Assembly: GCF_022869785.1 (NCBI RefSeq)
Contig: NZ_CP094997.1
Location: forward strand, 6,577,001-6,641,000
Origin: Dyadobacter chenwenxiniae
GTDB taxonomy: Bacteria; Bacteroidota; Bacteroidia; Cytophagales; Spirosomataceae
Direction: 5' to 3'
DNA: 64,000 nt
This document shows, in pieces, positions 52,654 through 61,537 of this stretch (position 1 is the first letter of the stretch; the number at the start of each line of letters is the position of its first letter). The notes under the pieces are model-generated. The model was not told where the DNA came from, did not search any database, and was given only the letters and a program-made list of their open reading frames with translations. The position numbers and the translations under genes are program-made.

Positions 52654-53364
52654 CTAAGCCTTTTTCAATTTCTCAGCAACTTTATCCCAGTTTACAACAT
52701 CCCAGAATGCCTTGATGTAATCCGGTCGTTTGTTCTGATAGTGCAGGTAATACGCATGTTCCCATACATCCAGCCCCAGGATTGGCGTTCCTTTGAAATC
52801 AGAAATGTCCATTAACGGGTTATCCTGATTGGGCGTCGAGCCAATCGCCAGTTTACCATCTTTGGCAACCAGCCAGGCCCATCCTGAACCGAAACGCGTT
52901 GTTGCAGCCTTGGCGAACTCTTCCTTGAATTTATCCATCGATCCGAATTGACCGTTTATTGCATCGGCAACAGGTCCCGCCGGAGCGGCAGCCTTTTTAG
53001 GTCCCATTACTTCCCAGAAAAATGTGTGGTTCCAGTGTCCACCGCCATTGTTTCGGATTGCAGTAGGTGCTTTTCCAATGGTTTTAATAATATCATCCAG
53101 CGATTTCTTCTCGTATTCCGTGCCTTTTACAGCATCATTGAGGTTTTTTACATAAGTCGCATGATGTTTTCCATAATGAATTTCCATGGTCATTTTATCA
53201 ATGCTAGGCTCCAGTGCACCGAAGTCGTAAGGAAGGGGAGCTTGTTTGAACGGTGCCATTTCAGCTTGTAGGCCTTCTCCTGAATTTGCAAATGACTGGC
53301 TGGACAATGCGCTCATAGCCAGGGAACTTCCTGCCAATGTCTTTAAGAAGTCGGTTCTATTCAT
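52654..53364 (-). CDS. Superoxide dismutase, Mn type, with export signal
   Basis: A 236-aa Fe/Mn superoxide dismutase. Metal ligands are H63 (EIHYGKHH), H113 (WNHTFFW), D199 and H203 (LDVWEHAYY). The Gly-rich NNGGGHWNH and the Gln180 in TPNQDNPL favour manganese. About 35 residues precede the normal start, with an alanine/serine-rich signal-like stretch (TLAGSSLAMSALSSQSFA), so the enzyme is probably exported; there is no twin arginine. Confidence 0.94.
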   Translation of the reverse strand: MNRTDFLKTLAGSSLAMSALSSQSFANSGEGLQAEMAPFKQAPLPYDFGALEPSIDKMTMEIHYGKHHATYVKNLNDAVKGTEYEKKSLDDIIKTIGKAPTAIRNNGGGHWNHTFFWEVMGPKKAAAPAGPVADAINGQFGSMDKFKEEFAKAATTRFGSGWAWLVAKDGKLAIGSTPNQDNPLMDISDFKGTPILGLDVWEHAYYLHYQNKRPDYIKAFWDVVNWDKVAEKLKKA

Positions 53365-53392
53365 AACAGTCTTTCGGTAAAGTGTTTAGTTC

Positions 53393-54007
53393 TTAATCGT
53401 AGGCCACCCGGCTTACGATACTGCGTCCCAAGGTAATCTCATCCGCATATTCAAGGTCGCCCCCGATCGGGATTCCCCGGGCAATCGTACTCATTTTTAC
53501 ACCCGTCGATCTTAATTTTTTCTGCAAGTAAAAAGCGGTTGTATCGCCTTCCATTGTAGGACTTAATGCGAGGATAATCTCCTTCACAGGTTCAGCGTCT
53601 TCCGGGTGTTCTATTCTTTTTATTAGTGAATCAATTTGCAGGTCTGACGGTCCTATGCCTTCGAGCGGAGAAATAATCCCTCCCAAAACATGGTAAAGCC
53701 CTTTATATTGATTGGTGGACTCAATGGCGAGCACATCGCGCGTATCTACAACTACGCAAATGATTGAATTGTCACGTCTTGGATTGCTGCAAATATTGCA
53801 CAGCCGGTCGTCGGCAATGTTATGGCACTTTTCGCAATACGAAGTTTTGGTCCGCATGTTAATAAGCGCCTCTGCTAGGGACCGGGTTTGCTCCTCTTCT
53901 CTCTTAAGCAAATGTAATGCCAGGCGTAGCGCTGTTTTTTTTCCTATTCCCGGCAAACGGGAGATTTCACTTACGGCTTCCTCAATAAGACGTGAGGGGT
54001 AATTCAT
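53393..54007 (-). CDS. recR: Recombination protein RecR
   Basis: A 204-aa protein of the RecFOR pathway that helps load RecA at gaps. It has the N-terminal helix-hairpin-helix (RLPGIGKKTALRLALHLL), a four-Cys zinc site (C58, C61, C70, C73), and a TOPRIM domain (CVVVDTRDVLAIE, then LALSPTMEGDTTAFYL). The start at 54007 (MNYPSRLIEE) matches the family. It lies 20 bp downstream of clpS. Confidence 0.97.
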   Translation of the reverse strand: MNYPSRLIEEAVSEISRLPGIGKKTALRLALHLLKREEEQTRSLAEALINMRTKTSYCEKCHNIADDRLCNICSNPRRDNSIICVVVDTRDVLAIESTNQYKGLYHVLGGIISPLEGIGPSDLQIDSLIKRIEHPEDAEPVKEIILALSPTMEGDTTAFYLQKKLRSTGVKMSTIARGIPIGGDLEYADEITLGRSIVSRVAYD

Positions 54008-54027
54008 AGGAAAAGTTGAGAGTGAGA

Positions 54028-54303
54028 CTAGTGAATTTCTGCGGAGATCCCGCGGCGGCAAATTTCGTTACGCATGCCGGTCAATTCTTCAAATGCACCT
54101 TCTTTCACTGAGCATTTGCCTTTGTAATGTATGATCAATGTACATTGCTCGGCTTGTTCATTCGTATGGCCACAAACTTCAATCAATGTATCAATGACCC
54201 AATCAAATGTATTTACGTCATCATTGTAGATAACCAGCTTCTGAAGATCGGTTTCAACAGTTTTATCCAGAATTTCTACCTCAGTGTCTGTAAGCGCTTG
54301 CAT
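54028..54303 (-). CDS. clpS: ATP-dependent Clp protease adaptor ClpS
   Basis: A 91-aa adaptor that hands N-degron substrates to ClpA/ClpC. The family core is clear: LVIYNDDVNTFDWVIDTLIEVCGHT, followed by CTLIIHYKGKCSVKEG. The pocket residues N, D and D of YNDDVNTF are present. ATG 54303 is used. It is upstream of recR on the same strand. Confidence 0.94.
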   Translation of the reverse strand: MQALTDTEVEILDKTVETDLQKLVIYNDDVNTFDWVIDTLIEVCGHTNEQAEQCTLIIHYKGKCSVKEGAFEELTGMRNEICRRGISAEIH

Positions 54304-54410
54304 AACAACCAAATTTCTGTTTGATTAGCAAATCTAAACAAAAACGCAGAGTATCGGAAGTTTTAAGAACCTTTTAATGCGCCGCTAAAATTCACAAATA
54401 ACCCGCTTTA

Positions 54411-55886
54411 ATGAATCCATATATTTCCTTGGTCATCCTGATCGCGTATTTCGGGATGCTCATTACGGTCTCCATTTATACATCCAAAGGGGCGGATACC
54501 AATACATTTTTCACCGCAAACAGGCAGTCGCCGTGGTATCTTGTAGCATTTGGAATGATCGGGACTTCACTATCCGGCGTGACATTTGTTTCGGTCCCGG
54601 GAGCGGTTGCCAATATTCAATTTTCGTATTTTCAGGTTGTTATAGGTTATATTCTGGGTTATCTGGTGATCGGGACGGTACTTATGCCGCTGTATTACCG
54701 GTTAAACCTCATATCCATTTATTCTTATTTAGAGCAGCGTTTTGGTTTTTGGTCTTATAAAACAGGCTCCGGATTCTTTTTGCTTTCGCGTACAATCGGT
54801 TCAGCAGTAAGGCTTTATGTTGCCGCGCAGGTTTTGCAATTAGCACTTTTCAAGCCGCTTGGGATTCCTTTTGAGGTTGCGGTGGCTATAACCATTTTCC
54901 TCATCTGGATTTACACATTCAAAGGCGGGGTGAAAACCATTATCGTTACGGATACATTGCAAACTTTTTTCCTGATCACCGCCGTGATCCTGACCATTAT
55001 CCTTGTATCCAATGAACTCAATCTGGATGGCTTTGGCGACATTTGGAACAGGGTGCAGACGAGTGGTTACTCCAAGATATTTTACTGGGATACCAATGAC
55101 CCGAAAAACTTCTTCAAACAATTCTTCGCCGGTGTTTTTATAGCCATTGTAATGACCGGTCTGGATCAGGATCTGATGCAGAAAAACCTGACCTGCAAGA
55201 ACATAGGCGAGGCGCAGAAGAACATGTTCTGGTTTACGGTGGTGCTTGTAATCGTGAACTTCCTGTTCCTTTCCCTGGGCGCGCTGCTTTACGTATATGC
55301 GGAAGCGCAAGGAATCCCGACGCCTGCAAAATCGGATGATTTCTATCCTATGCTGGCACTCAACCATTTAGGTCTGGTGGTCGGAATTACGTTTTTGTTG
55401 GGCATTACTGCGGCGACTTACGCCAGCTCCGACTCCGCATTAACCGCATTGACAACCGCATTCTGTATCGATTTCATGAACATTGAAAAGCGCCCCGAAG
55501 AGAAGCGCTCGTCAATTAAATTCTGGGTGCATATCGGGTTTTCGGTCGTTTTCTATCTTGTGATCCTGATTTTCAACCGGCTTAATAGTAAGGAAGTGAT
55601 AACGGCGGTGTTTGATTTGGCTGGTTACACTTATGGACCATTGCTGGGGCTGTTCTCTTTCGGGGCATTTTTAAAACGACCTGTCAAAGACAAATGGGTG
55701 CCGCTGGTTTGTATCCTCGCTCCCGTTATGACCTACATCATCAATGAACATTCTGCTGAATGGTTCAATGGATACAAGTTTGGCTTTGAAAGGTTGATTA
55801 TCAACGGGTTAATAACTTTCATCGGGCTTTGGCTACTACACGACCCCAAGGCGAAACGCTACGTACCCAATCCGCTTGTGCGATAG
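54411..55886 (+). CDS. Sodium:solute symporter (SSS family)
   Basis: A 491-aa transporter with about 13 membrane helices of the SSS/LeuT-like fold. It includes SGVTFVSVPGAV near residue 58, the FKGGVKTIIVTDTLQ signature near 170 and GLDQDLMQKNL near 250. It couples Na+ to uptake of a sugar, sialic acid, myo-inositol or similar solute, but the substrate cannot be read from sequence. Monocistronic. Confidence 0.93.
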   Translation: MNPYISLVILIAYFGMLITVSIYTSKGADTNTFFTANRQSPWYLVAFGMIGTSLSGVTFVSVPGAVANIQFSYFQVVIGYILGYLVIGTVLMPLYYRLNLISIYSYLEQRFGFWSYKTGSGFFLLSRTIGSAVRLYVAAQVLQLALFKPLGIPFEVAVAITIFLIWIYTFKGGVKTIIVTDTLQTFFLITAVILTIILVSNELNLDGFGDIWNRVQTSGYSKIFYWDTNDPKNFFKQFFAGVFIAIVMTGLDQDLMQKNLTCKNIGEAQKNMFWFTVVLVIVNFLFLSLGALLYVYAEAQGIPTPAKSDDFYPMLALNHLGLVVGITFLLGITAATYASSDSALTALTTAFCIDFMNIEKRPEEKRSSIKFWVHIGFSVVFYLVILIFNRLNSKEVITAVFDLAGYTYGPLLGLFSFGAFLKRPVKDKWVPLVCILAPVMTYIINEHSAEWFNGYKFGFERLIINGLITFIGLWLLHDPKAKRYVPNPLVR

Positions 55887-56075
55887 TTGAATTCTGTCAA
55901 AATAAATCGTCTTTTTCTTTTAAATCGGTTACATATTTTCCGATTTATTTCTTGTATTTATACAAAAAAATATTAACTTTCTGATAAATCTGACGCCCAT
56001 TCGCGCCTTTGATGGATGCTTACTGAAAGATGAAGTTGAGTTAAAATTGTTTTTAACAAACTAAACTTTTATAGT

Positions 56076-56666
56076 ATGAAAACACTGTCAGTATTTATGC
56101 TAGGAGTCTTGCTATGCGCCTCATGCACAGATAAGACCAAGGAAGAAGAAGCCAACCGTGAGGCTGCCCGCGAAGCGAATCTTGAAAAAGAAAAGAAAGC
56201 GATCAACGATGTAATTGAAAACGAAACCAAATCATTCTTCGCCAGAGATTACAATGCATGGAAGGCAAACTACGCACAAACAGACTACGCGTTCCAGGCT
56301 TGGAGCAATAATGACGGAACATTCGATTCCAATGTAGGCTGGGAGGATATCAATAAGCAGATCGGAAAGTACATTGCGGACAACCCTGAACCCGTGTCAA
56401 GCCATCCGATTGTTGAAAGAAAAAATGTAAAGTATAAGTTCTTCGATGATCACGTGGCCTATCTTACCTGGGACCAGTTCAATAGTGATAAAATGGAAAA
56501 GAACTTTCACCACAGCAAGGAAGTTAGGCTGATGGAAAAGATCAATGGTGAGTGGAAAATCGTTTGCGTGTCGGCGTTTTGGGATTACAAACATTTAATT
56601 CCGGCAAGCCGCCTGCCAATGATCAAGAAGATCGCTAACGAAAGCAGGGGCAAAAATAAAATCTAG
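56076..56666 (+). CDS. NTF2/SnoaL-like lipoprotein
   Basis: A 196-aa lipoprotein (Cys17 in LCASC) with a charged helical start (EEEANREAAREANLEKEKKA) and a domain resembling the NTF2-like fold: INDVIENETKSFFARDYNAWKANY, then a hydrophobic strand block ending KINGEWKIVCVSAFWDY. Such domains serve as scaffolds or as ketosteroid-isomerase-like enzymes. No catalytic residues can be assigned. Confidence 0.78.
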   Translation: MKTLSVFMLGVLLCASCTDKTKEEEANREAAREANLEKEKKAINDVIENETKSFFARDYNAWKANYAQTDYAFQAWSNNDGTFDSNVGWEDINKQIGKYIADNPEPVSSHPIVERKNVKYKFFDDHVAYLTWDQFNSDKMEKNFHHSKEVRLMEKINGEWKIVCVSAFWDYKHLIPASRLPMIKKIANESRGKNKI

Positions 56667-56925
56667 ACCCATGCAACTTCAAATCGCCTGGTTTTCAATT
56701 TGAATTCGTTCGGTTTCAATTGTAAATGTTCGGATACGAACAGCTTGGGAATGTGGGCGCAACTTGTAAAATCTTTTTAAAAATATAGTTAACTTATTGA
56801 AATATAGTTTGTTATGATTGGGATGTGTCGGTTGAATTTTCTTCGGAAATGAAACTGGCACATTCCTTTTTTGTATATAGTCAACTGTGCGAATGTACGG
56901 TCATAACTAGAAAACTATATTAGCC

Positions 56926-57324
56926 ATGAAAATTTCAAACATTTCAAACCTGTTCTGCGCACTGGCGCTTACTTTGTCTCTTGCTTCATTTACAACCGAC
57001 AAAAAGAAAAACAACGAAGAAAAAGCAGCTGCCAATGCGGTCGTTTTTGATGCTGCCCTCTACAAAGTGAAAGAAACTAATAAGGTTAAACTGTCGGTTG
57101 ACAAAGCCGCTGATGAGAGATTAAGAATAGTCTTGAAAGACAAAGCAGGAAAGGTTTTCTATTCCGAAGTTTTTAATGATAAAGACGCAAAATACCGTCG
57201 TGTTTTTGATTTGGAACAAATGAACGACGGCGTTTATTACTTTGAATTGTTTTACAACAAGAGAAAATTGGTAAAAGAAGTGCAGATCCAAAGCACCAGC
57301 GAGAAATTGATCTCGTTACAATAA
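56926..57324 (+). CDS. Small exported beta-rich protein
   Basis: A 132-aa protein with a signal peptide (NLFCALALTLSLASF), a lysine-rich spacer (DKKKNNEEKAA) and a compact beta domain (KVKLSVDKAADERLRIVLKDKAG...DGVYYFELFYNKRKLVKEVQI). The style is close to the short Ig-like beta domains often exported by Bacteroidota (DUF3244-like). Function unknown. Followed by a terminator. Confidence 0.72.
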   Translation: MKISNISNLFCALALTLSLASFTTDKKKNNEEKAAANAVVFDAALYKVKETNKVKLSVDKAADERLRIVLKDKAGKVFYSEVFNDKDAKYRRVFDLEQMNDGVYYFELFYNKRKLVKEVQIQSTSEKLISLQ

Positions 57325-57340
57325 TAAGCTTCAAAATACG

Positions 57341-57376
57341 AAAAGGCTCTTCATCCAACCGGATGAAGAGCCTTTC
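57341..57376. terminator. Bidirectional Rho-independent terminator
   Basis: AAAGGCTCTTCATCC pairs with GGATGAAGAGCCTTT around AACC, between two convergent genes. Confidence 0.9.
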
Positions 57377-57382
57377 ATTTTA

Positions 57383-57715
57383 TCAGCCAAGCTCCTTTTC
57401 CGGATCCCAGAAACACTCTGGCCAGTTCTGAATGCGATCATCTTTCACAACAACACCTTCACTCTCTAATCTTTCCTGCATGGTTGTGGGCGTTTCGAAA
57501 AGATGCCGGGCGCTAAGTTCACCTTGTTTGTTGACAACCCTGTGGGCAGGTAATTCATGTTGGGTATAGCTGTTGCCCATTGCCCAGCCCACCATCCGCG
57601 CGCCGCGTTTTGCGCCCAGGTAAGCGGCGATTGCGCCATAAGAAGTAGCGCGGCCTTTGGGGATTTGCCTTACAACATCATAGACGTCGGTGAAAAAATC
57701 ATTTCCCTGCTTCAT
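57383..57715 (-). CDS. Alkyltransferase-like protein (ATL), MGMT family without the active Cys
   Basis: A 110-aa protein with the C-terminal DNA-binding fold of O6-alkylguanine-DNA alkyltransferase: QIPKGRATSYGAIAAYLG, ARMVGWAMG, then the active-site loop. The loop reads PAHRVV, with Ala57 where the alkyl-accepting Cys of PCHRV should be. Such ATL proteins bind alkylated bases and flag them for nucleotide excision repair. It overlaps the upstream DUF3109 gene by 17 bp. Confidence 0.9.
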   Translation of the reverse strand: MKQGNDFFTDVYDVVRQIPKGRATSYGAIAAYLGAKRGARMVGWAMGNSYTQHELPAHRVVNKQGELSARHLFETPTTMQERLESEGVVVKDDRIQNWPECFWDPEKELG

Positions 57716-58298
57716 GTTCTCTCAATCGGCTTTCCTGGCGCTCATTGATTTCCTGCGTCAGCTGGCCATACCACTCAGGCCCATAAGCACGCACAAGCGG
57801 TTCTTTGAGAAATTTGTAAACCGGTACGCCAAGTTCCTGACCCAAGCTGCAGGCAGGGCTGCATATTTCCCAGCGATCGTAATTGAGCGCGTGATATTGT
57901 TCGTATTTGGTAACGCGGATCGGATAAAGATGGCAGGAAATCGGTTTTTTATAGGAGATTTTTCCGTCGTTATAAGCCTGCTCAATGCCGCATTTCAGAA
58001 TGCCTCTTTCATCATAAAGCGCGTAAGCACATTCTTTTCCGTTGATGATGGGCGTCACATAATCGCCGTCCCAGTCTTTGGTATAAGTCCCTTCTTTTGC
58101 GATGACATCTTTGCCTGCCTGTGTCAGGTAAGGTTCAACGTGCGGGTAAATCTCATCCAGAATAGCTAGCTCATCTTCGTCCAGCGGCGCACCCGAATCT
58201 CCCTCCACACAGCAAGCACCTTTGCATTTGTCCAGATTGCAGACAAAAAGCTGGTCTTCAATGTCATCACTTATGCATGTATTCTCAATGAGTATCAT
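57699..58298 (-). CDS. DUF3109-family cysteine-rich protein
   Basis: A 199-aa cytoplasmic protein with many cysteines, including C8, C20, C25, C29 and C30 (CNLDKCKGACC), then KECAYAL, ILKCGIEQAY, ISCHLYPIRV and CSPACSLG. This matches DUF3109, probably a zinc or Fe-S binding protein of unknown role. Its stop is inside the start of the ATL gene; it lies 2 bp after the transglycosylase gene. Confidence 0.88.
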   Translation of the reverse strand: MILIENTCISDDIEDQLFVCNLDKCKGACCVEGDSGAPLDEDELAILDEIYPHVEPYLTQAGKDVIAKEGTYTKDWDGDYVTPIINGKECAYALYDERGILKCGIEQAYNDGKISYKKPISCHLYPIRVTKYEQYHALNYDRWEICSPACSLGQELGVPVYKFLKEPLVRAYGPEWYGQLTQEINERQESRLREHEAGK

Positions 58299-58300
58299 AA

Positions 58301-60820
58301 TTATTGTTGTGGAATTTTCAGCTTTTGTCCCACCATAACACTATTTCCCGACATATTGTTTAGTCGCTTAATATCTTCCACATTCGTATGGTAATTTTGT
58401 GCGATACGGAAGAGCGTTTCACCGGAAGCAACCGTGTGTGTTTTCATGCCTGACTGGCCTCGGTCCGATGACGGTGCAGCTGCCGGAGCTTCTGATTCTA
58501 CTTTCCTCACACGCAACTTTTGTCCGGATTTCAACCGGGACGATTCATTCAGGTCATTAAGTTCATATAAGTCCTTAACAGACAATCCATAAGCCTTGGA
58601 AATGCTGTAAAAAGTCTGTCCGCCCTGAACCACGTGGAATTCGCTTCCTGAACTGGCAGTCGTACGGATTTCATGCTTGATTTCTTCGGGAGTTTTGAAA
58701 GTTTCTGTCGGTTCGGTGCGAACAACCGTTATTTTTTCAGGGTCGCGCGTTGTTTTAGCGGGCGTTTCATTGGTTGTTGCAGTGCTTGCAGTTTCGGGAG
58801 CAGCTGGTGCTTTGCTCACCACCAGTCGCTGGCCCACGACAAGCCTTCCCGGTGTATTTTTATTTAAAGCAATCAGCTCTCTTAGAGTTAAATCGTATTT
58901 GCTTGCAATGCTGAAATAGGTGTCACCGGGTTGGACTGTATGGAAAGATGCTTTTTCCGGTGTAGCTGCGGTTTTAGGTGCAGCAGCCGCTTCTTTAGCC
59001 GCTTTTTCCTCAGCCGCTGCCCGTTGCTTCATATATACGGAAGTCTCGGAAGCGGCACGCGTGTCATTCGGCGTTACCACTTTCGAAGGGGAAGTTGAGC
59101 TGGCTATGGGTCTTTCTTCGGACGATTTAAAAGATGTATCCGCATTATCCTGCGTAATGATCACAACGCGGTCGCCGGCTTGCGTGCTCACAGGCTCGGT
59201 GGGAACAGAAGCTGGCACATTTGTGGCTGTTTTTACAGAAGGATTTGTCTGAATGTTCGCGGCCGCAGGCGTTGCTGCTGCAACCGGCGCGTTGGTTACA
59301 GGAGGCGTTGCTGTTGCTGGTGCACCGGCCGTTTCTTCTTTCTTTTCAACCAGAACTGGCGTGTATTTTTTACGGCCCGATGGCTTATCCGGAATTGCGT
59401 TTGCATTAGCCGAAGGTGCAGCGGCTATAACATCCTCTTTTTTTGATATTACCGAATCCTTTTTGCCAGGTGAAGGTTGCGGTGGGGCAATGATCTCTAT
59501 CGGTTGTTTTTTAGGTCTCTTTTTGGTCAAAAACAAAACCTGTCCTGTCTGGATCGGGTAATTGCGGCTTGTTGTGCGGTTATATTTCAAAAGACTTACC
59601 AAACGGATCCCGTATTGCTGAGAAACGCTATGCCAGGTGTCACCCGGTCTGGCGGTGTGAAATGGGGTGGATGCTTTTTTGTGTTTTTTGGCCAGATAAT
59701 AAACCTGACCAGGAACAAGCGGCATTTCGGCAAGCATATCATTAAAGCGCATGAACTTGGGAGCGCTCATATCACCCGCGCTCGCAAGAGTTTTCGGCTT
59801 GTCGCCGGCGCGAGCCTGTGCTCCGGGAAGACCATTAATTTCATACAACTCAGGACCGTTGGGATCCGATGCGTTCCCAGGCTTTTTCTTCAGAACAGGA
59901 TAACCGCTGTCTTCGTAAACGGACGCGACGGCGGTTTGCTGAGGCGGCAACGACAGTTTTTCACGAACAGACGCAAGCTGATCGGCAGGAACCGGAATGG
60001 TGACCATATATTGACGGTCATTCGGTATTTTATCGTCTGTCAGCCATCTGTTATAGATTTTCAAATCCGCGGATCCGATACCCAACGATGCGGAGATCTC
60101 ATCCAATGTCTTTCCTTTTCCGTAATCTGCTTCCAAAAGCACGAGCTTGCTGGCGGTCCTATATCGTTCGATACCAGCTTCCAATGCAATTTTATGCGCG
60201 AAAAAGCGAAGCATATAGCGATCCGTTTTTCCGTTCAATGTCACTTCGCGTGCATAGGACCAGTTATCGGGGACTACTTTTTTTACACCTCCTGCACCTT
60301 GATAATAGGAGTAAAGCGTAGTGACCCAGTTGTTAAACTGCTGATTATTTTTTTTCAAATACCATGCAGCCGCATGAGTCGAAGCGCTGATATTTTTTCT
60401 TTCATCCACATTGTCATCAACACGCAAGTTCAGCTCTCTTGCTGTTTCCGGTTTAAATTGCCAGTAACCCACTGCGTTGGAGGAAGACACAACATCCGGT
60501 CTGAAAGAGCTTTCCTGAACGGCCAGATATTTAAAATCAATGGGCACTTCTTCGTCCATCAATATGCCTTCGACGATAGGAAAATGGAGCACGGCGCGGT
60601 CCATTTTTTCCTCCCAAAACTTTTTATTGGACATCAGGTTCTTTACATCTTCTTCAATGATGTCCTGGGCGCTCCTGTCCAGCTTTACCGTGATCCCGCC
60701 AAATAAAATGCTCGAAGGAATTTCGGGATAAGCTTGGGCAATGACGTTGCTTTTAGCACTAAGCAGCAACATCCAGGCAACTGTAATGTACTTGATGTTT
60801 TTAATGAAAGTCCTGGCCAT
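58301..60820 (-). CDS. LysM-domain lytic transglycosylase (MltD-like)
   Basis: An 839-aa exported peptidoglycan enzyme. After the signal peptide (ends NVIAQ) comes a goose-lysozyme/SLT-type domain with catalytic Glu103 (LAVQESSFRPDVV...GYWQFKPETA). A Pro/Thr/Ala-rich linker region and four LysM domains follow, each starting with a 'hTV.pGdT...IA..Y' phrase (about residues 393, 635, 730 and 795). A degenerate LysM-like unit lies near 245. LysM domains bind GlcNAc in the wall. Confidence 0.93.
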   Translation of the reverse strand: MARTFIKNIKYITVAWMLLLSAKSNVIAQAYPEIPSSILFGGITVKLDRSAQDIIEEDVKNLMSNKKFWEEKMDRAVLHFPIVEGILMDEEVPIDFKYLAVQESSFRPDVVSSSNAVGYWQFKPETARELNLRVDDNVDERKNISASTHAAAWYLKKNNQQFNNWVTTLYSYYQGAGGVKKVVPDNWSYAREVTLNGKTDRYMLRFFAHKIALEAGIERYRTASKLVLLEADYGKGKTLDEISASLGIGSADLKIYNRWLTDDKIPNDRQYMVTIPVPADQLASVREKLSLPPQQTAVASVYEDSGYPVLKKKPGNASDPNGPELYEINGLPGAQARAGDKPKTLASAGDMSAPKFMRFNDMLAEMPLVPGQVYYLAKKHKKASTPFHTARPGDTWHSVSQQYGIRLVSLLKYNRTTSRNYPIQTGQVLFLTKKRPKKQPIEIIAPPQPSPGKKDSVISKKEDVIAAAPSANANAIPDKPSGRKKYTPVLVEKKEETAGAPATATPPVTNAPVAAATPAAANIQTNPSVKTATNVPASVPTEPVSTQAGDRVVIITQDNADTSFKSSEERPIASSTSPSKVVTPNDTRAASETSVYMKQRAAAEEKAAKEAAAAPKTAATPEKASFHTVQPGDTYFSIASKYDLTLRELIALNKNTPGRLVVGQRLVVSKAPAAPETASTATTNETPAKTTRDPEKITVVRTEPTETFKTPEEIKHEIRTTASSGSEFHVVQGGQTFYSISKAYGLSVKDLYELNDLNESSRLKSGQKLRVRKVESEAPAAAPSSDRGQSGMKTHTVASGETLFRIAQNYHTNVEDIKRLNNMSGNSVMVGQKLKIPQQ

Positions 60821-60855
60821 AAATTGTAAATGCTTGGCTGAATGTGTTTTGTGTA

Positions 60856-61497
60856 TTATAATTTCTGGAGGATCATCAACCCATCGCGGATAGGAAGCAG
60901 AATGTTGGAAACCCGGCTGTCTTCATGGACCATTTTATTAAAGTCCAGTAACGCCTGGGTGTCTTTGTCAATTTTGATATCGTCCTGGATTACCTTGCCG
61001 CTCCAAAGTACGTTATCGGCAATTAAAAAACCTCCAGTCCGCACTTTTTCTATGCAAAGATTGAAGTAATTCGTGTAGTTTATTTTATCGGCGTCAATAA
61101 AGACCAGATCAAAGGTCTCGTTCAATGTTGGTATAATGTCGGTTGCTTTACCAATTTGATAATCAATGTGATCCGCGAAGGGAGAACTTTCAAAAAAGCG
61201 TCTTGTAAAAGTTTCCAGCTCCTCATTAATGTCCACCGTAATCAGTTTTCCCCCTTCATTAAGCCCTTCACAAAGACATAACGCAGAATATCCGGTGTAA
61301 GTACCGATCTCGAGAATGTTGTCCGGACGGATCATCCGGGATATCATCGATAAAAACCTGCCTTGAAGGTGGCCAGACAGCATACGCGGATTGAGAACGT
61401 GCGCGTGGGTCTCGCGATTCAAAGACTTAAGCAATGCATTCTCATCCTCCGTATGTGCTACGGAATACGCCTCAATTTCCTCTGCCAGAAACTTCAT
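60856..61497 (-). CDS. SAM-dependent O-methyltransferase (caffeoyl-CoA type)
   Basis: A 213-aa class I methyltransferase of the COMT/CCoAOMT-like family. The SAM loop is ILEIGTYTGYSALCLCEGL, and the acidic DLVFIDADKINYTNYF motif supplies the metal/catalytic residues, followed by IADNVLWSGKV. The acceptor is unknown; a catechol-like compound is typical. It is encoded between the transglycosylase and rfbA. Confidence 0.93.
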   Translation of the reverse strand: MKFLAEEIEAYSVAHTEDENALLKSLNRETHAHVLNPRMLSGHLQGRFLSMISRMIRPDNILEIGTYTGYSALCLCEGLNEGGKLITVDINEELETFTRRFFESSPFADHIDYQIGKATDIIPTLNETFDLVFIDADKINYTNYFNLCIEKVRTGGFLIADNVLWSGKVIQDDIKIDKDTQALLDFNKMVHEDSRVSNILLPIRDGLMILQKL

Positions 61498-61537
61498 TTT
61501 CTTCCGATTCTAAACCAAACACAATGTGATCGTGTAA

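Noticed and set aside
59477..60706. 409-codon plus-strand open frame
   Set aside because: It is fully antisense to the LysM transglycosylase, whose catalytic and LysM motifs are clear; the antisense translation has no domain-like features.
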